Source: Massilia sp. BSC265
GTDB lineage: Bacteria; Pseudomonadota; Gammaproteobacteria; Burkholderiales; Burkholderiaceae_D
DNA: 64,000 nt
NCBI RefSeq assembly: GCF_000740675.1
Contig: NZ_JPXI01000042.1
Span: forward strand, 434,001 to 498,000
Reading direction: 5' to 3'
The translations under genes were made by a program, and so were the position numbers. The notes under the pieces are model-generated. The model saw only the letters and a program-made list of their open reading frames with translations, was not told where the DNA came from and did no database searches. Positions 40,952-50,800 of this stretch are shown here, in pieces; within the stretch, counting starts at the first letter, position 1; every line of letters begins with the position of its first letter.

Positions 40952-41275
40952 ATGGATCGTCCGGCATTTCCCAGCGATATTTCTCGCGAACAGTTCGAGC
41001 CCGTGCGGGGCATGCTGGAAGCGGCGCGGCGCAAGACCAGGCCGCGCAAGCACGACCTGTACGATGTGTTCTGTGCCGTCCTCTATTTCCTCCACACCGG
41101 GGCCACCTGGCGCAGCATGCCGCCGGGCTTTCCGCCCTGGCGCACCGTGCACGAGTATTTCACGCAGTGGACCATGCTGCGCGATGGCGACCGCACCTTG
41201 CTGGAAAGCGTGCTCGAGAAGTCGGGGCGCGAGGTGGAGCTGACGCAACTGAGGCGCCAGCTCAATCGCCATTGA
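40952..41275 (+). mobile_element. Solo N-terminal transposase domain (IS5-type, DUF4096)
   Basis: A 107-residue frame that matches only the N-terminal DUF4096 part of IS5-family transposases (FPSDISREQFEPVRGMLEAARRKTRPRKHDLYDVFCAVLYFLHTGATWRSMPPGFPPWRTVHEYF). The catalytic DDE half is absent: the frame ends after LTQLRRQLNRH and no second frame or inverted ends were found nearby. It may be an orfA left by decay of an insertion sequence or a domesticated DNA-binding domain. A start with GGAGGGCGCGCC upstream is plausible, so it may still be translated. Confidence 0.7.
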
Positions 41276-41403
41276 GCTGAAGCAGTCGTGCGCGACATTG
41301 CTCGCACATTGTCACAATCTGTTGCACTTCTTGAGAAGTGCATCGGCTGGGCTCGGCTAAGCTAAGCAAAAGCGTGTCAATAATTTATTGTCGATCCCGC
41401 ACC

Positions 41404-42009
41404 ATGTTCGAGCACCTCAACCTCATCCTTTTTTCCACCCTCAATGCCCAGGCCGGCTTGAACGGCTGGCAGCTGATAGGGGCCATCTTCGCCGCGCAGT
41501 GGCTGATCTTCGTGATGCCGCTGTCGCTCGTCATGCTGTGGCTCGGCGGCGGGCCGGGGCGCGAGGTCGCGCTGCGGGCTTTCATTGCCGCCGCCGGCGC
41601 GCTCACGCTGAACGGCTTGATCGGCCATTTCTGGTACAGCCCGCGGCCCTTCGTCCTCGACGTCGGCCAGACCTTCCTGCTGCATGCCCCAGACAGTTCT
41701 TTCCCGAGTGACCATGCCACCAGCATCTTTTCAGTAGCTCTGGTGCTGGCCTTCAGCCGGGTGCAGGAAGCGCGCCGCGTCGGCTGGATGCTGCTGCCGC
41801 TGGCGCTGGTGGTGGCGTGGTCGCGTGTCTACCTCGGCGTGCACTGGCCGAAGGACATGGCCGGAGCGCTCCTGATGTCGGCATCCATGGCCTTGCTGGT
41901 GCAAGCGCCGGCGCTGCGCGCGGCGTGCGCGTACCTGCTGCCGGTGGTGGAAAACGTGTACCGCCGCGTGCTGGCGGTACCGATCGGGCGCGGCTGGCTG
42001 CGCCCTTGA
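41404..42009 (+). CDS. PAP2-family phosphatase, probable undecaprenyl-diphosphatase (BcrC type)
   Basis: A 201-residue integral membrane phosphatase with the three PAP2 motifs: WYSPRPF (in place of KxxxxxxRP), PSDHATSIFSV, and SRVYLGVHWPKDMAGA with the catalytic histidines. Six helices are expected. Undecaprenyl pyrophosphate recycling for cell-wall and glycan lipid carriers is the usual role of this length class and would serve the glycan genes to the left, but other lipid phosphates are possible. Start at 41404; a longer frame to 41338 has no ribosome-binding site. Confidence 0.85.
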   Translation: MFEHLNLILFSTLNAQAGLNGWQLIGAIFAAQWLIFVMPLSLVMLWLGGGPGREVALRAFIAAAGALTLNGLIGHFWYSPRPFVLDVGQTFLLHAPDSSFPSDHATSIFSVALVLAFSRVQEARRVGWMLLPLALVVAWSRVYLGVHWPKDMAGALLMSASMALLVQAPALRAACAYLLPVVENVYRRVLAVPIGRGWLRP

Positions 42010-42169
42010 TGATGTTGATGTTGACCGGGTTGATAAAGACCGGGTAGGGCAGCGCGGCCGGCAACGTACCGGTCGCCACCTGCGTCGGGCGAGGGGATCC
42101 AACGCACGCAGGACGCGTGGACGGGTTCCTGCGCCGGCCGCGTTTCCCTGCGTTGTCTCGTTGCCCTTG

Positions 42170-42610
42170 TTATTCCGAAGCCGGGGCCGTGCCGGCATCC
42201 GCGGCAGGCTCGAATACCAGCTTGTCGTGCTCGTCGAGGTGGAAGCTGCCCAGCGCCTGGCCGGTGACGGCATTCGCTTCCGGCGCCTCCAGTTCGGTAC
42301 AGCCCTGGGTTTCCACCTGCCAGACGTCCTCCCCTGAGCGCAGCGTGTACACGTTCGGACCGCTCGCAAACAGCTCGATTTCCAGGCCCGACAGCGATAC
42401 CTCGCCCAGCTCCATCTGCCGCTGGCAGTCCGGCATGCGCGCGGCGGTCAGGCGCAGCGTCGCATTCTTGCTCCAGAAATAGTCCTGCATCACGCGCACG
42501 GTGAGCGCGTGATCATTGCCCTCGATTTGGTAGCTGGACGAATCGTTGACGCAGCCGGCCAGCAGCAGCGATGCGAGCAGCGGAGGGAGCAGGAAAAGTG
42601 GCTTGCGCAT
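42170..42610 (-). CDS. Putative lipoprotein of unknown function
   Basis: A 146-residue exported protein with a lipoprotein signal (MRKPLFLLPPLLASLLLAGC; lipobox LLAGC, Cys20). The mature part is hydrophilic and acidic at the end, with two further cysteines (PDCQRQ, QGCTEL) that may pair. The conserved-looking core LTVRVMQDYFWSKNATLRLTAARMPDCQRQMELGEV resembles small outer-membrane lipoproteins seen in this bacterial group; no function is known. The longer open frame upstream overlaps rtcB and is a shadow. Confidence 0.8.
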   Translation of the reverse strand: MRKPLFLLPPLLASLLLAGCVNDSSSYQIEGNDHALTVRVMQDYFWSKNATLRLTAARMPDCQRQMELGEVSLSGLEIELFASGPNVYTLRSGEDVWQVETQGCTELEAPEANAVTGQALGSFHLDEHDKLVFEPAADAGTAPASE

Positions 42611-42739
42611 GGTGGTTCCATCGTCAGGTGATGCATGATTGCATCGTTTCACGGAGTATAGAAGGGCCATCGGGCCGGTGCAACCGCAGGGGCGGGAAAC
42701 GGACAGCATGCTTTCCGAATTTGCGCGAAGATAGGGCGC

Positions 42740-44008
42740 ATGGGACAGCGAAACACCAAGCAAGACACCGGGACCCCATCGGGCATCGAGCTGCTGTCGC
42801 CGGAAGGCGGCAAGCCGGTCAAGATGTGGACGCAGGGCGTGCCCGTCGAAGCCGAGGCCAGGGAGCAGCTGGAAAAGCTGGCGCAACTGCCCTTCGTCTT
42901 CCACCACGTTGCCGTGATGCCGGACGTCCATGTTGGCAAGGGTTCGACCATCGGCAGCGTGATCCCGACCCTGGGCGCGGTGATCCCCGCCGCGGTGGGC
43001 GTGGACATCGGCTGCGGCATGATGGCGGCCAAGACCACCTTGCGCGCCGACGACCTGCCTGACAACCTGTCCGGCCTGCGCAGCGCCATCGAACAGGCGG
43101 TCCCGCACGGGATGTCGCCCAAGATCCGCAACAACAAGGGCAGCCGCGACGTCGGTGCGTGGAACAACCCGCCGCCGCCGGTCGATGCCGGCTGGGCCAA
43201 GCTCAAGGACGAGTTCGACGCCATCTGCCGCAAGTACCCGAAGCTGCGCGGCTCCAACCACTACAAGCACCTGGGTACGCTCGGCAGCGGCAACCACTTC
43301 GTCGAGGTCTGCCTGGATGAGGAAGGCTTCGTCTGGGTGATGCTGCACTCAGGCTCGCGCGGGGTGGGCAATGCAATCGGCACCCACTTCATCGAGCTGG
43401 CGCGCCAGGACATGCGGCGCCACATGGTCAACCTGCCCGACCAGGACCTGGCCTACCTGAAGGAAGGCACCCAGCACTACGACGATTACGTGGAAGCGGT
43501 CGGCTGGGCCCAGAAGTTCGCGCGCATCAACCGCGAAGTCATGATGCACAACGTGATCCGTGCGATGCGCGAGGTGATCCCGAAACGCTTCGAGACACAT
43601 GTAGAGGCAGTCAATTGCCACCACAACTATGTGCAGAAGGAGAACCACTTCGGCAAGGACGTCTTCGTCACCCGCAAGGGCGCGGTGTCGGCGCGTGAAG
43701 GCGAGCTCGGCATCATCCCGGGATCGATGGGCGCGCGAAGCTTCATTGTGCGCGGCAAGGGCAATCCGGAAAGTTTCAATAGCTGCAGCCACGGCGCCGG
43801 GCGCGTCATGAGCCGCACCGAGGCCAAGCGCCGCTTCACGCGAGCGGACATGGAGCGCGCGCTGCAAGGGGTGGAATCGCGCAAGGACGAAGGCGTGATC
43901 GACGAGATTCCGATGGCCTACAAGGACATCGACGCCGTCATGCATGCGCAGCGCGACCTGGTCGAGGTGGTGCACACGCTCAAGCAAGTGGTGTGCGTGA
44001 AGGGCTAG
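42740..44008 (+). CDS. rtcB: RtcB-family RNA ligase
   Basis: A 422-residue protein of the RtcB family that joins 2',3'-cyclic phosphate (or 3'-phosphate) and 5'-OH RNA ends with GTP and Mn2+. Metal and guanylate motifs are visible: MPDVHVGKG, VGVDIGCGMMA, GTLGSGNHFVEV, MLHSGSRGVGN, EAVNCHHNYVQKENH, and the guanylylated histidine region NSCSHGAGRVMSR. No RtcA or RtcR gene is nearby, so the classic rtc operon is not present. Its stop codon overlaps that of the convergent HAD gene. Confidence 0.94.
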   Translation: MGQRNTKQDTGTPSGIELLSPEGGKPVKMWTQGVPVEAEAREQLEKLAQLPFVFHHVAVMPDVHVGKGSTIGSVIPTLGAVIPAAVGVDIGCGMMAAKTTLRADDLPDNLSGLRSAIEQAVPHGMSPKIRNNKGSRDVGAWNNPPPPVDAGWAKLKDEFDAICRKYPKLRGSNHYKHLGTLGSGNHFVEVCLDEEGFVWVMLHSGSRGVGNAIGTHFIELARQDMRRHMVNLPDQDLAYLKEGTQHYDDYVEAVGWAQKFARINREVMMHNVIRAMREVIPKRFETHVEAVNCHHNYVQKENHFGKDVFVTRKGAVSAREGELGIIPGSMGARSFIVRGKGNPESFNSCSHGAGRVMSRTEAKRRFTRADMERALQGVESRKDEGVIDEIPMAYKDIDAVMHAQRDLVEVVHTLKQVVCVKG

Positions 44009-44652
44009 GCACTTCTTGTCTGGGGCGGGCGTACGATGTGGAGCAGTTCCTGCGGCGTGCCGAACTCGCGGTCCGGCGTCACCCGCCGCAGCGCCTCGAT
44101 CGGCGCATAGCCCCAGCTGACCGCGCCGAAGGCGACACCGGCACGGCGCGCGGCATCGGCATCCATCGCCTGGTCGCCGACGTAGAGCGCATGCGCCGGC
44201 GGCACCGCCGCGCGCTTCACCACCTTGCGGATGCGCCCGGCCTTGCCGAACACCGACATCCCGCATTCGTAGTGACCGAACAGGCCGCTCAGGCGCGGGC
44301 CCAGCACCAGCCGCACGTTCTGTTCCGAGTTCGAGGACACGATCGCCAGCCTCACACCTTCGCGGTCGAGCGTGTGCAGCACATCCCCTATCCCGTCGAA
44401 CAGCGGGATGCGCGCCGCGTTCTCGCGCATCAGGCCGATGAAGCTGCGCGAGGCCAGCGGCAGCTTCCAGGCCGGCATGCCGACGTGACGCATGATCGCG
44501 CGGGTGTCGTGGTGGCGCAGCTGCTGGGCCTCCGCCTCGCCGACGCGCCGGAAGCCGTGCTCGTCGGCGATCTGGTTGAACACGCTGATGAAGAAGGGGA
44601 AGGAATCGGCCAGCGTGCCGTCGAAGTCGAAGATGGCGAGGCGATAGGACAT
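44005..44652 (-). CDS. HAD-family hydrolase (phosphoglycolate phosphatase-like)
   Basis: A 215-residue HAD phosphatase. Motif I is IFDFDGTLADSF with the nucleophile Asp, motif II IVSSNSEQNV, motif III with Lys in FGKAGRIRKV and motif IV ALYVGDQAMDADAARRAG. A helical cap (about residues 15-80) indicates subclass C1. The substrate is probably a small phosphate ester, possibly phosphoglycolate or a nucleotide; not certain. Four-base overlap with the rtcB 3' end on the opposite strand. Confidence 0.9.
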   Translation of the reverse strand: MSYRLAIFDFDGTLADSFPFFISVFNQIADEHGFRRVGEAEAQQLRHHDTRAIMRHVGMPAWKLPLASRSFIGLMRENAARIPLFDGIGDVLHTLDREGVRLAIVSSNSEQNVRLVLGPRLSGLFGHYECGMSVFGKAGRIRKVVKRAAVPPAHALYVGDQAMDADAARRAGVAFGAVSWGYAPIEALRRVTPDREFGTPQELLHIVRPPQTRSA

Positions 44653-44676
44653 GAAGACAATTATAGCCCCCGCTGC

Positions 44677-45417
44677 TCAGATAGTGCCCCCATTGGCGCG
44701 CAGCACCTGGCCATTGATCCAGCCGGACTCTTCGCCCACCAGGAAGGACACGATGCGCGCGATATCTCCCGGCTCGCCGAGGCGCTCGAGCGGCGGCAGC
44801 TTGGCGAAACCCTCGATCTGCTCCTGGGTCTTCCCCGAAAAGAACAGCTCGGTGGCAACCGGCCCCGGCGCCACGGTGTTGACGCGGATGCGGCGCCCGC
44901 GCAGCTCCTTGGCGAACACCGCGCCCATCGCTTCCACCGCAGCCTTGCTGGCGCTGTAGACGGCGTAGCCGGGCAGCTTCATCGCCAGCACGCTGGTGGA
45001 AAAATTGACGATGCGTCCGCCGTCGTTCAGGCGGCGCGCCGCTTCGCGCAGGGTGTTGAAGGTGCCCTGTACGTTGACGCCGAAGGTCTGGGCGAACAGC
45101 TCGTCGGAGGTGTCGGCCAGCGACACCGTCTTGAGCACGCCGGCATTGTTGACCAGCACGTCGACCTTGCCCAGCTCGCGCTCGGCAGTGTCGAACAGCG
45201 CGCGCACTTCAATCGGATTCGCCACGTCGGCCTTGACGGCAATCGCCTTGTGGCCGCAGGCATGCAGGGTGGCGAGCACGCGATGGGCCTCGGCTTCGTT
45301 GCTGGCGTAGTTGACGACCACCCCGTAGCCGTCCTCGGCCAGGCGCTGGGCCAGGGCGGCGCCGATGCCGCGCGAGGCGCCGGTGACGATCGCGACTTGT
45401 TGAGCGTCCTTGTTCAT
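44677..45417 (-). CDS. Short-chain dehydrogenase/reductase (SDR)
   Basis: A 246-residue classical SDR: nucleotide-binding VAIVTGASRGIGAALAQRL, structural NNAGVLKTV, catalytic Ser and YxxxK in NFSTSVLAMKLPGYAVYSASKAAVE, and a C-terminal segment that matches 3-oxoacyl-ACP reductase-like members. The start at 45417 is preceded by AGGAGGAAG; the longer frame (45453) has a non-conserved extension. Substrate unknown. A palindrome lies just upstream. Confidence 0.92.
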   Translation of the reverse strand: MNKDAQQVAIVTGASRGIGAALAQRLAEDGYGVVVNYASNEAEAHRVLATLHACGHKAIAVKADVANPIEVRALFDTAERELGKVDVLVNNAGVLKTVSLADTSDELFAQTFGVNVQGTFNTLREAARRLNDGGRIVNFSTSVLAMKLPGYAVYSASKAAVEAMGAVFAKELRGRRIRVNTVAPGPVATELFFSGKTQEQIEGFAKLPPLERLGEPGDIARIVSFLVGEESGWINGQVLRANGGTI

Positions 45418-45461
45418 GCTTCCTCCTGTGGGTGGGTGAGTGGATGCATGCATGATGGACC

Positions 45462-45480
45462 ATTATCCGAAAAAGATAAT
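45462..45480. promoter_or_regulatory. Palindrome ATTATC-N7-GATAAT upstream of the SDR gene
   Basis: Perfect six-base arms separated by CGAAAAA lie 45 bases before the SDR start and 40 bases after the mshP stop. It could be an operator for the SDR gene. With the GCTGCTGAGCAGC hairpin next to it (45483-45495), it could instead form the msh operon terminator. Confidence 0.4.
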
Positions 45481-45520
45481 TAGCTGCTGAGCAGCAAGAT
45501 TATTCCGCTTCCATCAACAA

Positions 45521-46012
45521 TCAGCACAGGGCGGCTGTGTCCATGATGCAGGTCGTGGCCACGCGGCGGCGCTCGACATAGCCGGGGTTCGCGACCACCG
45601 CAGCTTCGGTACTGGGACAGGTCGCGCCGCCGTTGCAGGCGACGGCTTCCAGCTGCACCATGCGCTTCTGCACCGGCTTGCCGGCGCTGTCCTCGCCTTC
45701 GTTGAAATCCTTGTACGTGCAGCGCACCGTGACCTGGAAGCCGCTGTCGCTGGCGAAGTCGGCCAGCGTCCGCCCCTTGTCATCGCAGCTGCCGTTGCGC
45801 AGTTGGTAGAAGCCCCATTCGATGCCGCCGCGCGCAGCCAGGCTGGCACGCGCCCCGAGCAGGGCGGTGTCGACGGTGGCCTGCTGGGTGCCCGTCATCC
45901 GCAGCAGCGCGACGCACACGCCGGCCACGACGACCAGCAGCACCACCGCCGCGATGTAGGCGAAGCCGGACTGGCGAAGCCGGTTCGTGATGCGCTTCAT
46001 GGCACCGCTCAT
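45521..46012 (-). CDS. mshP: MSHA biogenesis protein MshP
   Basis: A 163-residue inner-membrane minor component of the MSHA type IV pilus system. Its N-terminus (SGFAYIAAVVLLVVVAGVCVALLRMTGTQQATVDTAL) is the MshP/PilX-type helix; the body holds a disulfide-like pattern (RNGSCDD, VRCTYKD, VACNGGATC) and ends CIMDTAALC. It is the last gene of the msh block and its start overlaps the mshO stop (ATGA); an internal start at 46000 is also possible. Needed for pilus assembly in the wider family, probably at the tip. Confidence 0.85.
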   Translation of the reverse strand: MSGAMKRITNRLRQSGFAYIAAVVLLVVVAGVCVALLRMTGTQQATVDTALLGARASLAARGGIEWGFYQLRNGSCDDKGRTLADFASDSGFQVTVRCTYKDFNEGEDSAGKPVQKRMVQLEAVACNGGATCPSTEAAVVANPGYVERRRVATTCIMDTAALC

Positions 46013-46863
46013 GGCACATTACTCACATGTGCGCCCAGTGTCAGCGCGACCGATTCGCCGCCGTCGGCCAGGCTCAGCTGCAGCTGGACGAAGCCGCTCT
46101 GCTGGGTGGCGCCGTGGTTGGGCGAGTAGACGAAGGTGCAGCTGGCGACCTTGGAGGCCAGCACCGGCGCATCGTCCGGCACCTCGCAGCTCTGCGTCGG
46201 CGAGAGCCCGCGGACGACCCGGTACAGCACGCCCTGGCCGCGTCCATCCTCCAGCCCGGCGCCCGCGCAGATATAACTGACCGCCTGCTCGCCGCCCGGC
46301 ACCACGACGAAGCGGCCGTCCTGGTAGCCGAAGGGGATGCGGGTCGGCGTCACGCCGAGGCGGTGCGCGCCCTTCCAGTCATCCGGCTCCTTGTGGTCGT
46401 CGACCGAGGTGATGGTCGAGACGTTGCCGCCGCCATAGACGTCACCCGGATTCTGGTTGCCGATCACGACCAGGTCGCCCGCGGCCGGCCGCGTGGTGAA
46501 GGGCGTCATCACGTCGAACTGCGTGGCGGCGACGTCGTAGTCGAGGAAGGCATCGCCGCTACGCCCCGCTTCGACGTCGGGTCCCGCGCGGAAGCGCCCC
46601 CCGTCGGTGGTCGGGACCAGCTCGAGGCATTGCGCATGGCCCAGCCTGAGTGAATTCGGCACCGCCGCACGCACCTCCTGCACGATGCGGCGCAGCGCGG
46701 TATCGGCCTGGTTGGTCAGCGCGGCGCGCCTGCCTACCGCCAGATAGCCCTGCATCGTCGGAGCGAGCTGCCTCGCCAGGATGCCGCCCAGGACCCCGAC
46801 CAGCACCACCACGATAAGCTGCTCGACCAGGGTGAAGCCGCGCTGTCCGTGCCTGCGCTTCAT
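46009..46863 (-). CDS. mshO: MSHA minor pilin MshO
   Basis: A 284-residue prepilin-like protein with a type III (class III) signal: RRHGQRG|FTLVEQLIVVVLVGVLGGILARQ, with Glu at position 5 of the mature form. The globular region follows with few cysteines (AQCLEL, SYICAG, SCEVP, ASCTF). The start at 46863 overlaps the mshD stop and has GGGAGG upstream, so it is preferred over 46875. Cleaved and methylated by the prepilin peptidase, then part of the pilus or its initiating tip complex. Confidence 0.88.
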   Translation of the reverse strand: MKRRHGQRGFTLVEQLIVVVLVGVLGGILARQLAPTMQGYLAVGRRAALTNQADTALRRIVQEVRAAVPNSLRLGHAQCLELVPTTDGGRFRAGPDVEAGRSGDAFLDYDVAATQFDVMTPFTTRPAAGDLVVIGNQNPGDVYGGGNVSTITSVDDHKEPDDWKGAHRLGVTPTRIPFGYQDGRFVVVPGGEQAVSYICAGAGLEDGRGQGVLYRVVRGLSPTQSCEVPDDAPVLASKVASCTFVYSPNHGATQQSGFVQLQLSLADGGESVALTLGAHVSNVP

Positions 46864-47348
46864 GGCGCCTCCCATGGGCTGGTCCGCCAGCCCGTCAGCG
46901 AGAGCTGCCGGTCTCCGTGGGTCACGGTGACGGTGACGCGCAGCGCGTTCCCGGCCGGGACGCCGGTCAAGGCCACGCCATTCGACTCGACCCGCACGCT
47001 GACGCCATAGTCCCCCAGCCCGGCGATGGGCTCGCCGCCGATGTCGCGGATGCCGCTGCTCGCATAGCCGGGATTGGCGTCGTCCAGGCGGTCATAGTCG
47101 CGCACGTCGTTGAACTGGGCACGGGTCGGCGCCGCGGCCTCGTCGTCGGTGATGGCGAAGGGCTTGAGCAGGACCTCTTCCATCATGCCCTCGCCGACGG
47201 CCAGCATCTGCTGCGTGATCACCGGATCGGTGCTGGCCAGGTTGGCGCGGGTGAAGGCCGCCACCAGGCCGGCCAGGGCGGTGCCGATGATGACGATGGC
47301 GACGATCAGTTCCACCAGGGTGACCCCGGCCATGCGCCTACTGGACAT
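46860..47348 (-). CDS. mshD: MSHA minor pilin MshD
   Basis: A 162-residue prepilin with cleavage site MAG|VTLVELIVAIVIIGTALAGLVAAFTRANL. The mature domain contains DPVITQQMLAVGEGMMEEVL, a helix typical of MshD. The start at 47348 has GGGAGC upstream and overlaps the mshC end by 11 bases; later ATG at 47333 would also keep the signal. A longer frame to 47393 lies inside mshC and is not likely. Confidence 0.87.
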   Translation of the reverse strand: MSSRRMAGVTLVELIVAIVIIGTALAGLVAAFTRANLASTDPVITQQMLAVGEGMMEEVLLKPFAITDDEAAAPTRAQFNDVRDYDRLDDANPGYASSGIRDIGGEPIAGLGDYGVSVRVESNGVALTGVPAGNALRVTVTVTHGDRQLSLTGWRTSPWEAP

Positions 47349-47805
47349 AGCCGGTGCTCCCTTCGAAGGCGATGCGGCGACGCTCCTCGCCATCGAGGCG
47401 GATCACAACCGCGCCGCGCACGGTCTCGCGGCCGGTCGCGCTGGCCGTGATCAGTCCGTTCGGCTGGAAGTACAGCGTATGGCTGGTGGCCGTCACGCCC
47501 TTGGCCGTGGTGCTGGCCCCGATCCCGTCGAGCGCGATGTCGCAGGCGGTCGCGGCCGGTTTCCTTGCCAGTTGCAGGGTGACCGAGGAAGCATCGACGG
47601 TCGCACACACCAGGCGGCGGCGCGCCACCGCCGTCTTCTGCGCGGTGCGCAGCGCGCTCGCGACCTCGTCGCCGAAGGTGGCGGCGGCGAAGCTGTTTTC
47701 GCCGACGAGCTTCGGCGCCCCGATCGCGGCGAGCACGCCGATCAGCACCATGACCATCACCAGTTCGACCATCGTGAAGCCGCGCGCGGCATCCAATCGA
47801 ATCAA
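47338..47805 (-). CDS. mshC: MSHA minor pilin MshC
   Basis: A 155-residue prepilin with leader ARG|FTMVELVMVMVLIGVLAAIGAPKL and a GspH-like globular domain (ASALRTAQKTAVARRRLVCATVDASSVTLQL; TLYFQPNGLITAS). Two cysteines in the body suggest a disulfide. Its start overlaps the mshQ stop (ATGA), so mshQ-C-D-O-P form one translationally coupled unit. Confidence 0.88.
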   Translation of the reverse strand: MIRLDAARGFTMVELVMVMVLIGVLAAIGAPKLVGENSFAAATFGDEVASALRTAQKTAVARRRLVCATVDASSVTLQLARKPAATACDIALDGIGASTTAKGVTATSHTLYFQPNGLITASATGRETVRGAVVIRLDGEERRRIAFEGSTGYVQ

Positions 47806-50800
47806 TTGAACACCTCGCGCACGTGGATGATGCGGCGGTTTTCCGGCGTGTAGACGCCGAAGGTGGCGCGGCCGTTCGGATCCCTGGGCTCGCTCGTGCC
47901 GCAGCCGGTCGTGATCGAGCGCAGCCAGGCCATGCCGGCGCCGGCCGACTCCTTGCCGGTACCGGCCTGATTGCCGATGCAGGCATTGTCCTGCTTGCCG
48001 TTACCCAGGTTGGCCGCGATGTCGACCGGCCCCGAACCGCCGGCCGTCACGCGCAGGTCGAAGGCGGCGGCGCCATTGACCAGTTTCAGCCCGCTCCCCG
48101 GGATGGCACGCTCCACCGTCATCCCGGCGCTAGCCGGCTTGAATCCGAATGCGTCCCGCGGAATGAGGGTGGCATTGTCGTCGCTATGGAGCAGCCAGCT
48201 CTTGCCGGTCCAGTACTCGGCCGTCACCGGCACCGACAGCGTCGACTTGAGGCCGCCGAAGCGGTTGCCGATACGCAGCCGGCCGCTGCGGATGATGGGC
48301 ATCGCGCTGTCCTCGGCCGCGGCAGGCGTGGCCGAGGACACGTCGAGCGGGGCCGGCTTGCCGTTGCCGGCGCGCAGGCGGATCTGGGCCGGTGCGCGCG
48401 GCGCCGGGGTGAAGACGTAGCTCAGTTCGAGCAGGGCGACACCGTCGCTGAACTTGTCGGCGCCGACCGTGACGGTGGACAAGCCGCCCGGTGGCGCTGC
48501 GAAAGCCGTGCCGGTCTTGTCGTTTGCCGCCAGTGCCAGGGGCTCGCTCAGGCCGCGCAGCGCGCTGTAGTTGGCCGTCACCGCGCCCGCCTTGTTCATG
48601 GCGCTGACCCGCAGCGGGAAGGGCTCGCCTGCGTAATAGATGGAGCGCGGCGCTGCCAGGGCCACCTCGAAGTAGGCCGGAATGAAACGACCGACGCTGC
48701 CGCTGCAGTTGCCGGCGCCTGCGGTGTTGGTGCTGCCCGAGGCGCCCAGGCTGGTGCCGAGGAAGCCCGACAGGCTCGCGTTCAGGTCGATGTTGCCGAC
48801 GTCGGGCCAGGTGGCGGCCACCGAGGCGACCCCCGCGCTGAAGACCGGCGCCGCCGCGGTGAGGCTGCGCCTGTTTCCACCCTGCGCGTGGCACTCGACC
48901 CCCAGGCTCACGGCATGGCCGGTCGCCAGTGCATCGTTCAGGGCCTGGGTGTCGAAGTTGCGCGTGGTGGCGCCCGCAAGGTTGCGGGCCGTGAGCTTGA
49001 GCGCGAACGCGGCCCCCGCGCGAATCGGTCCTGCAACCGGCTCGATCAGGAAGGAAGCCGGCGCCGTCACGGCGCTGCCTTCGCCGCTGGCCTTGCCCCT
49101 GGGGTCATCGATGACGGCGCTCAGCCTGATTTCGCCGGCATCGGCGTATCTGTAAGAAACCTGCGCACTGCCGTTGTTGTTGAAAGCGGTCGTGATCTTG
49201 TTTGTCGTTCCGGGCGTGCAGGCCAGCGCGGCGCCGCCCAGCACCGGCGCCAGTGTGCCGGTCTTCGGCTTGCCGTAGCTGCAGGCATAGCTCACCGAAG
49301 GGGACTGGTTCTGGAAGGCCGCGATGCAGGCGCTGTTGTCATCGTTCGCCCTGACCGCCTCCAGCGTGGCCATGACGCCGGCCGCGTCGGCGGCGTGGGG
49401 AGGAACGCTCAGCTTGAGCTTGGTTCCCCCCGTGAAGTTCATGGTGCAGCTGTTGGTGTTGTTGCTGGTGCGGTAGCACTCCCTGGCGTTCTCGGGGGTG
49501 ACCGTCGCGCCGGTCACGTCCAGCTCGACGCTCCCCGCGGCGATGCGTATGAAGTCGATGACGGCCGAACCGGCGTTCGCGGCGATCGTGAAGTCCTGCC
49601 CCAGCAGCCTGGCCGAGACCGTGCCGGCAAAGTGCGGTGCGGTGCAGGTGGCGTTGGCGCAGGCGGTGACCGTGATCTTCTCGGACAGGCAGGTGTCGCC
49701 TTCGCCGTCGTGGGTGATCAGGAAGCGCCGCAGCCCCTGGGACGCCGCCGGGCCTTCGCAACGCGGTCCATTGGCGGTATTGACCGGGAAGCCGCTGTTG
49801 TTGGTCACGCAGTCGCACTTGCCGGCCGTGGTGCCCTTCTTGCAGAAGATGGTGCCGGCGATCCGTCCGGCCGACTCCAGCGTGGCCCAGTTGACGCTGG
49901 CGTTGCCGGTGATGAGGGCATTCGAGGACTGCAGCAGCAGGTCGCCGGTATCGACGCTGCCGTCGACGGTGTTCCCCGACCCCATGCTGATCCTGGTGGC
50001 GGCGGTGACGCTCCCCTTGATCCTGCTGCCCGAGGCTTGCATGTCGAAGACGCCGGTCGAGACGTTACCGTTGACGGTATTCCCCGAGCCCATCGTGAAT
50101 GACGTGGCGGCGGTGATGTTGCCGTTCACCGTGCTGTTCGATGCGAGCATGTCGAACATGGGAGCCGTCACGCTGCCCGAGACCGTGCTGCCCGATCCGA
50201 GCGTGAACTTGCTGCTTGCGATGACGTTGCCGGTGATGGTCGTGGAGGGGGAGGCGGTGATTGATGCGCCGCTGACGTTGCCCGTGATTTTCGATCCCGA
50301 ACTGATGGCGAGCGTCCCTTGCGCCGTCAGGTTGCCGTTGATCGTCACCCGTGCGCTGCCGAGCTGGATGGCGTTGGCGCTCACGTCCGCTGTCATCGAC
50401 TGCGCCGAGCTGCCCATGTAGAAGGTGCCGCCGACCGCAATGCTGCCGCCGGTCACGTCGAGCTTGTCGGGGTTCATGTCCGCAAGGCTGAAGCTGCCCG
50501 TGAAAACCAGCCGGGAGCCGGCGCGCATGACCAGGCTCTGGTTCCAACCGAAGGCGAAACTGTTGTTGACCTTGAGGGTGTAGCCGGAGGCGATGATGAC
50601 CTCGTCATTGCCGTTGATGGCGGAGGCACTAGGGCAGCTGTATTCCTTGTCGCTCAGGGTGCAGCCGCCGACCTGCCGGCCGTCGAAGTGGAAGACGGCG
50701 GCCTGGGCGGCGCCGCTGCCCGGGAGTCCCGCCAGGACAAGCGCGAGCGCCGGCAGCCAGCGCCGCCAGGCCTGGTGGCGCAGCGGCGATTGGCCGGCAA

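Noticed and set aside
47823..50102. A 759-codon frame opposite mshQ
   Set aside because: No domain, Arg/Gly/Ala-biased, and it ends inside mshQ; antisense shadow.
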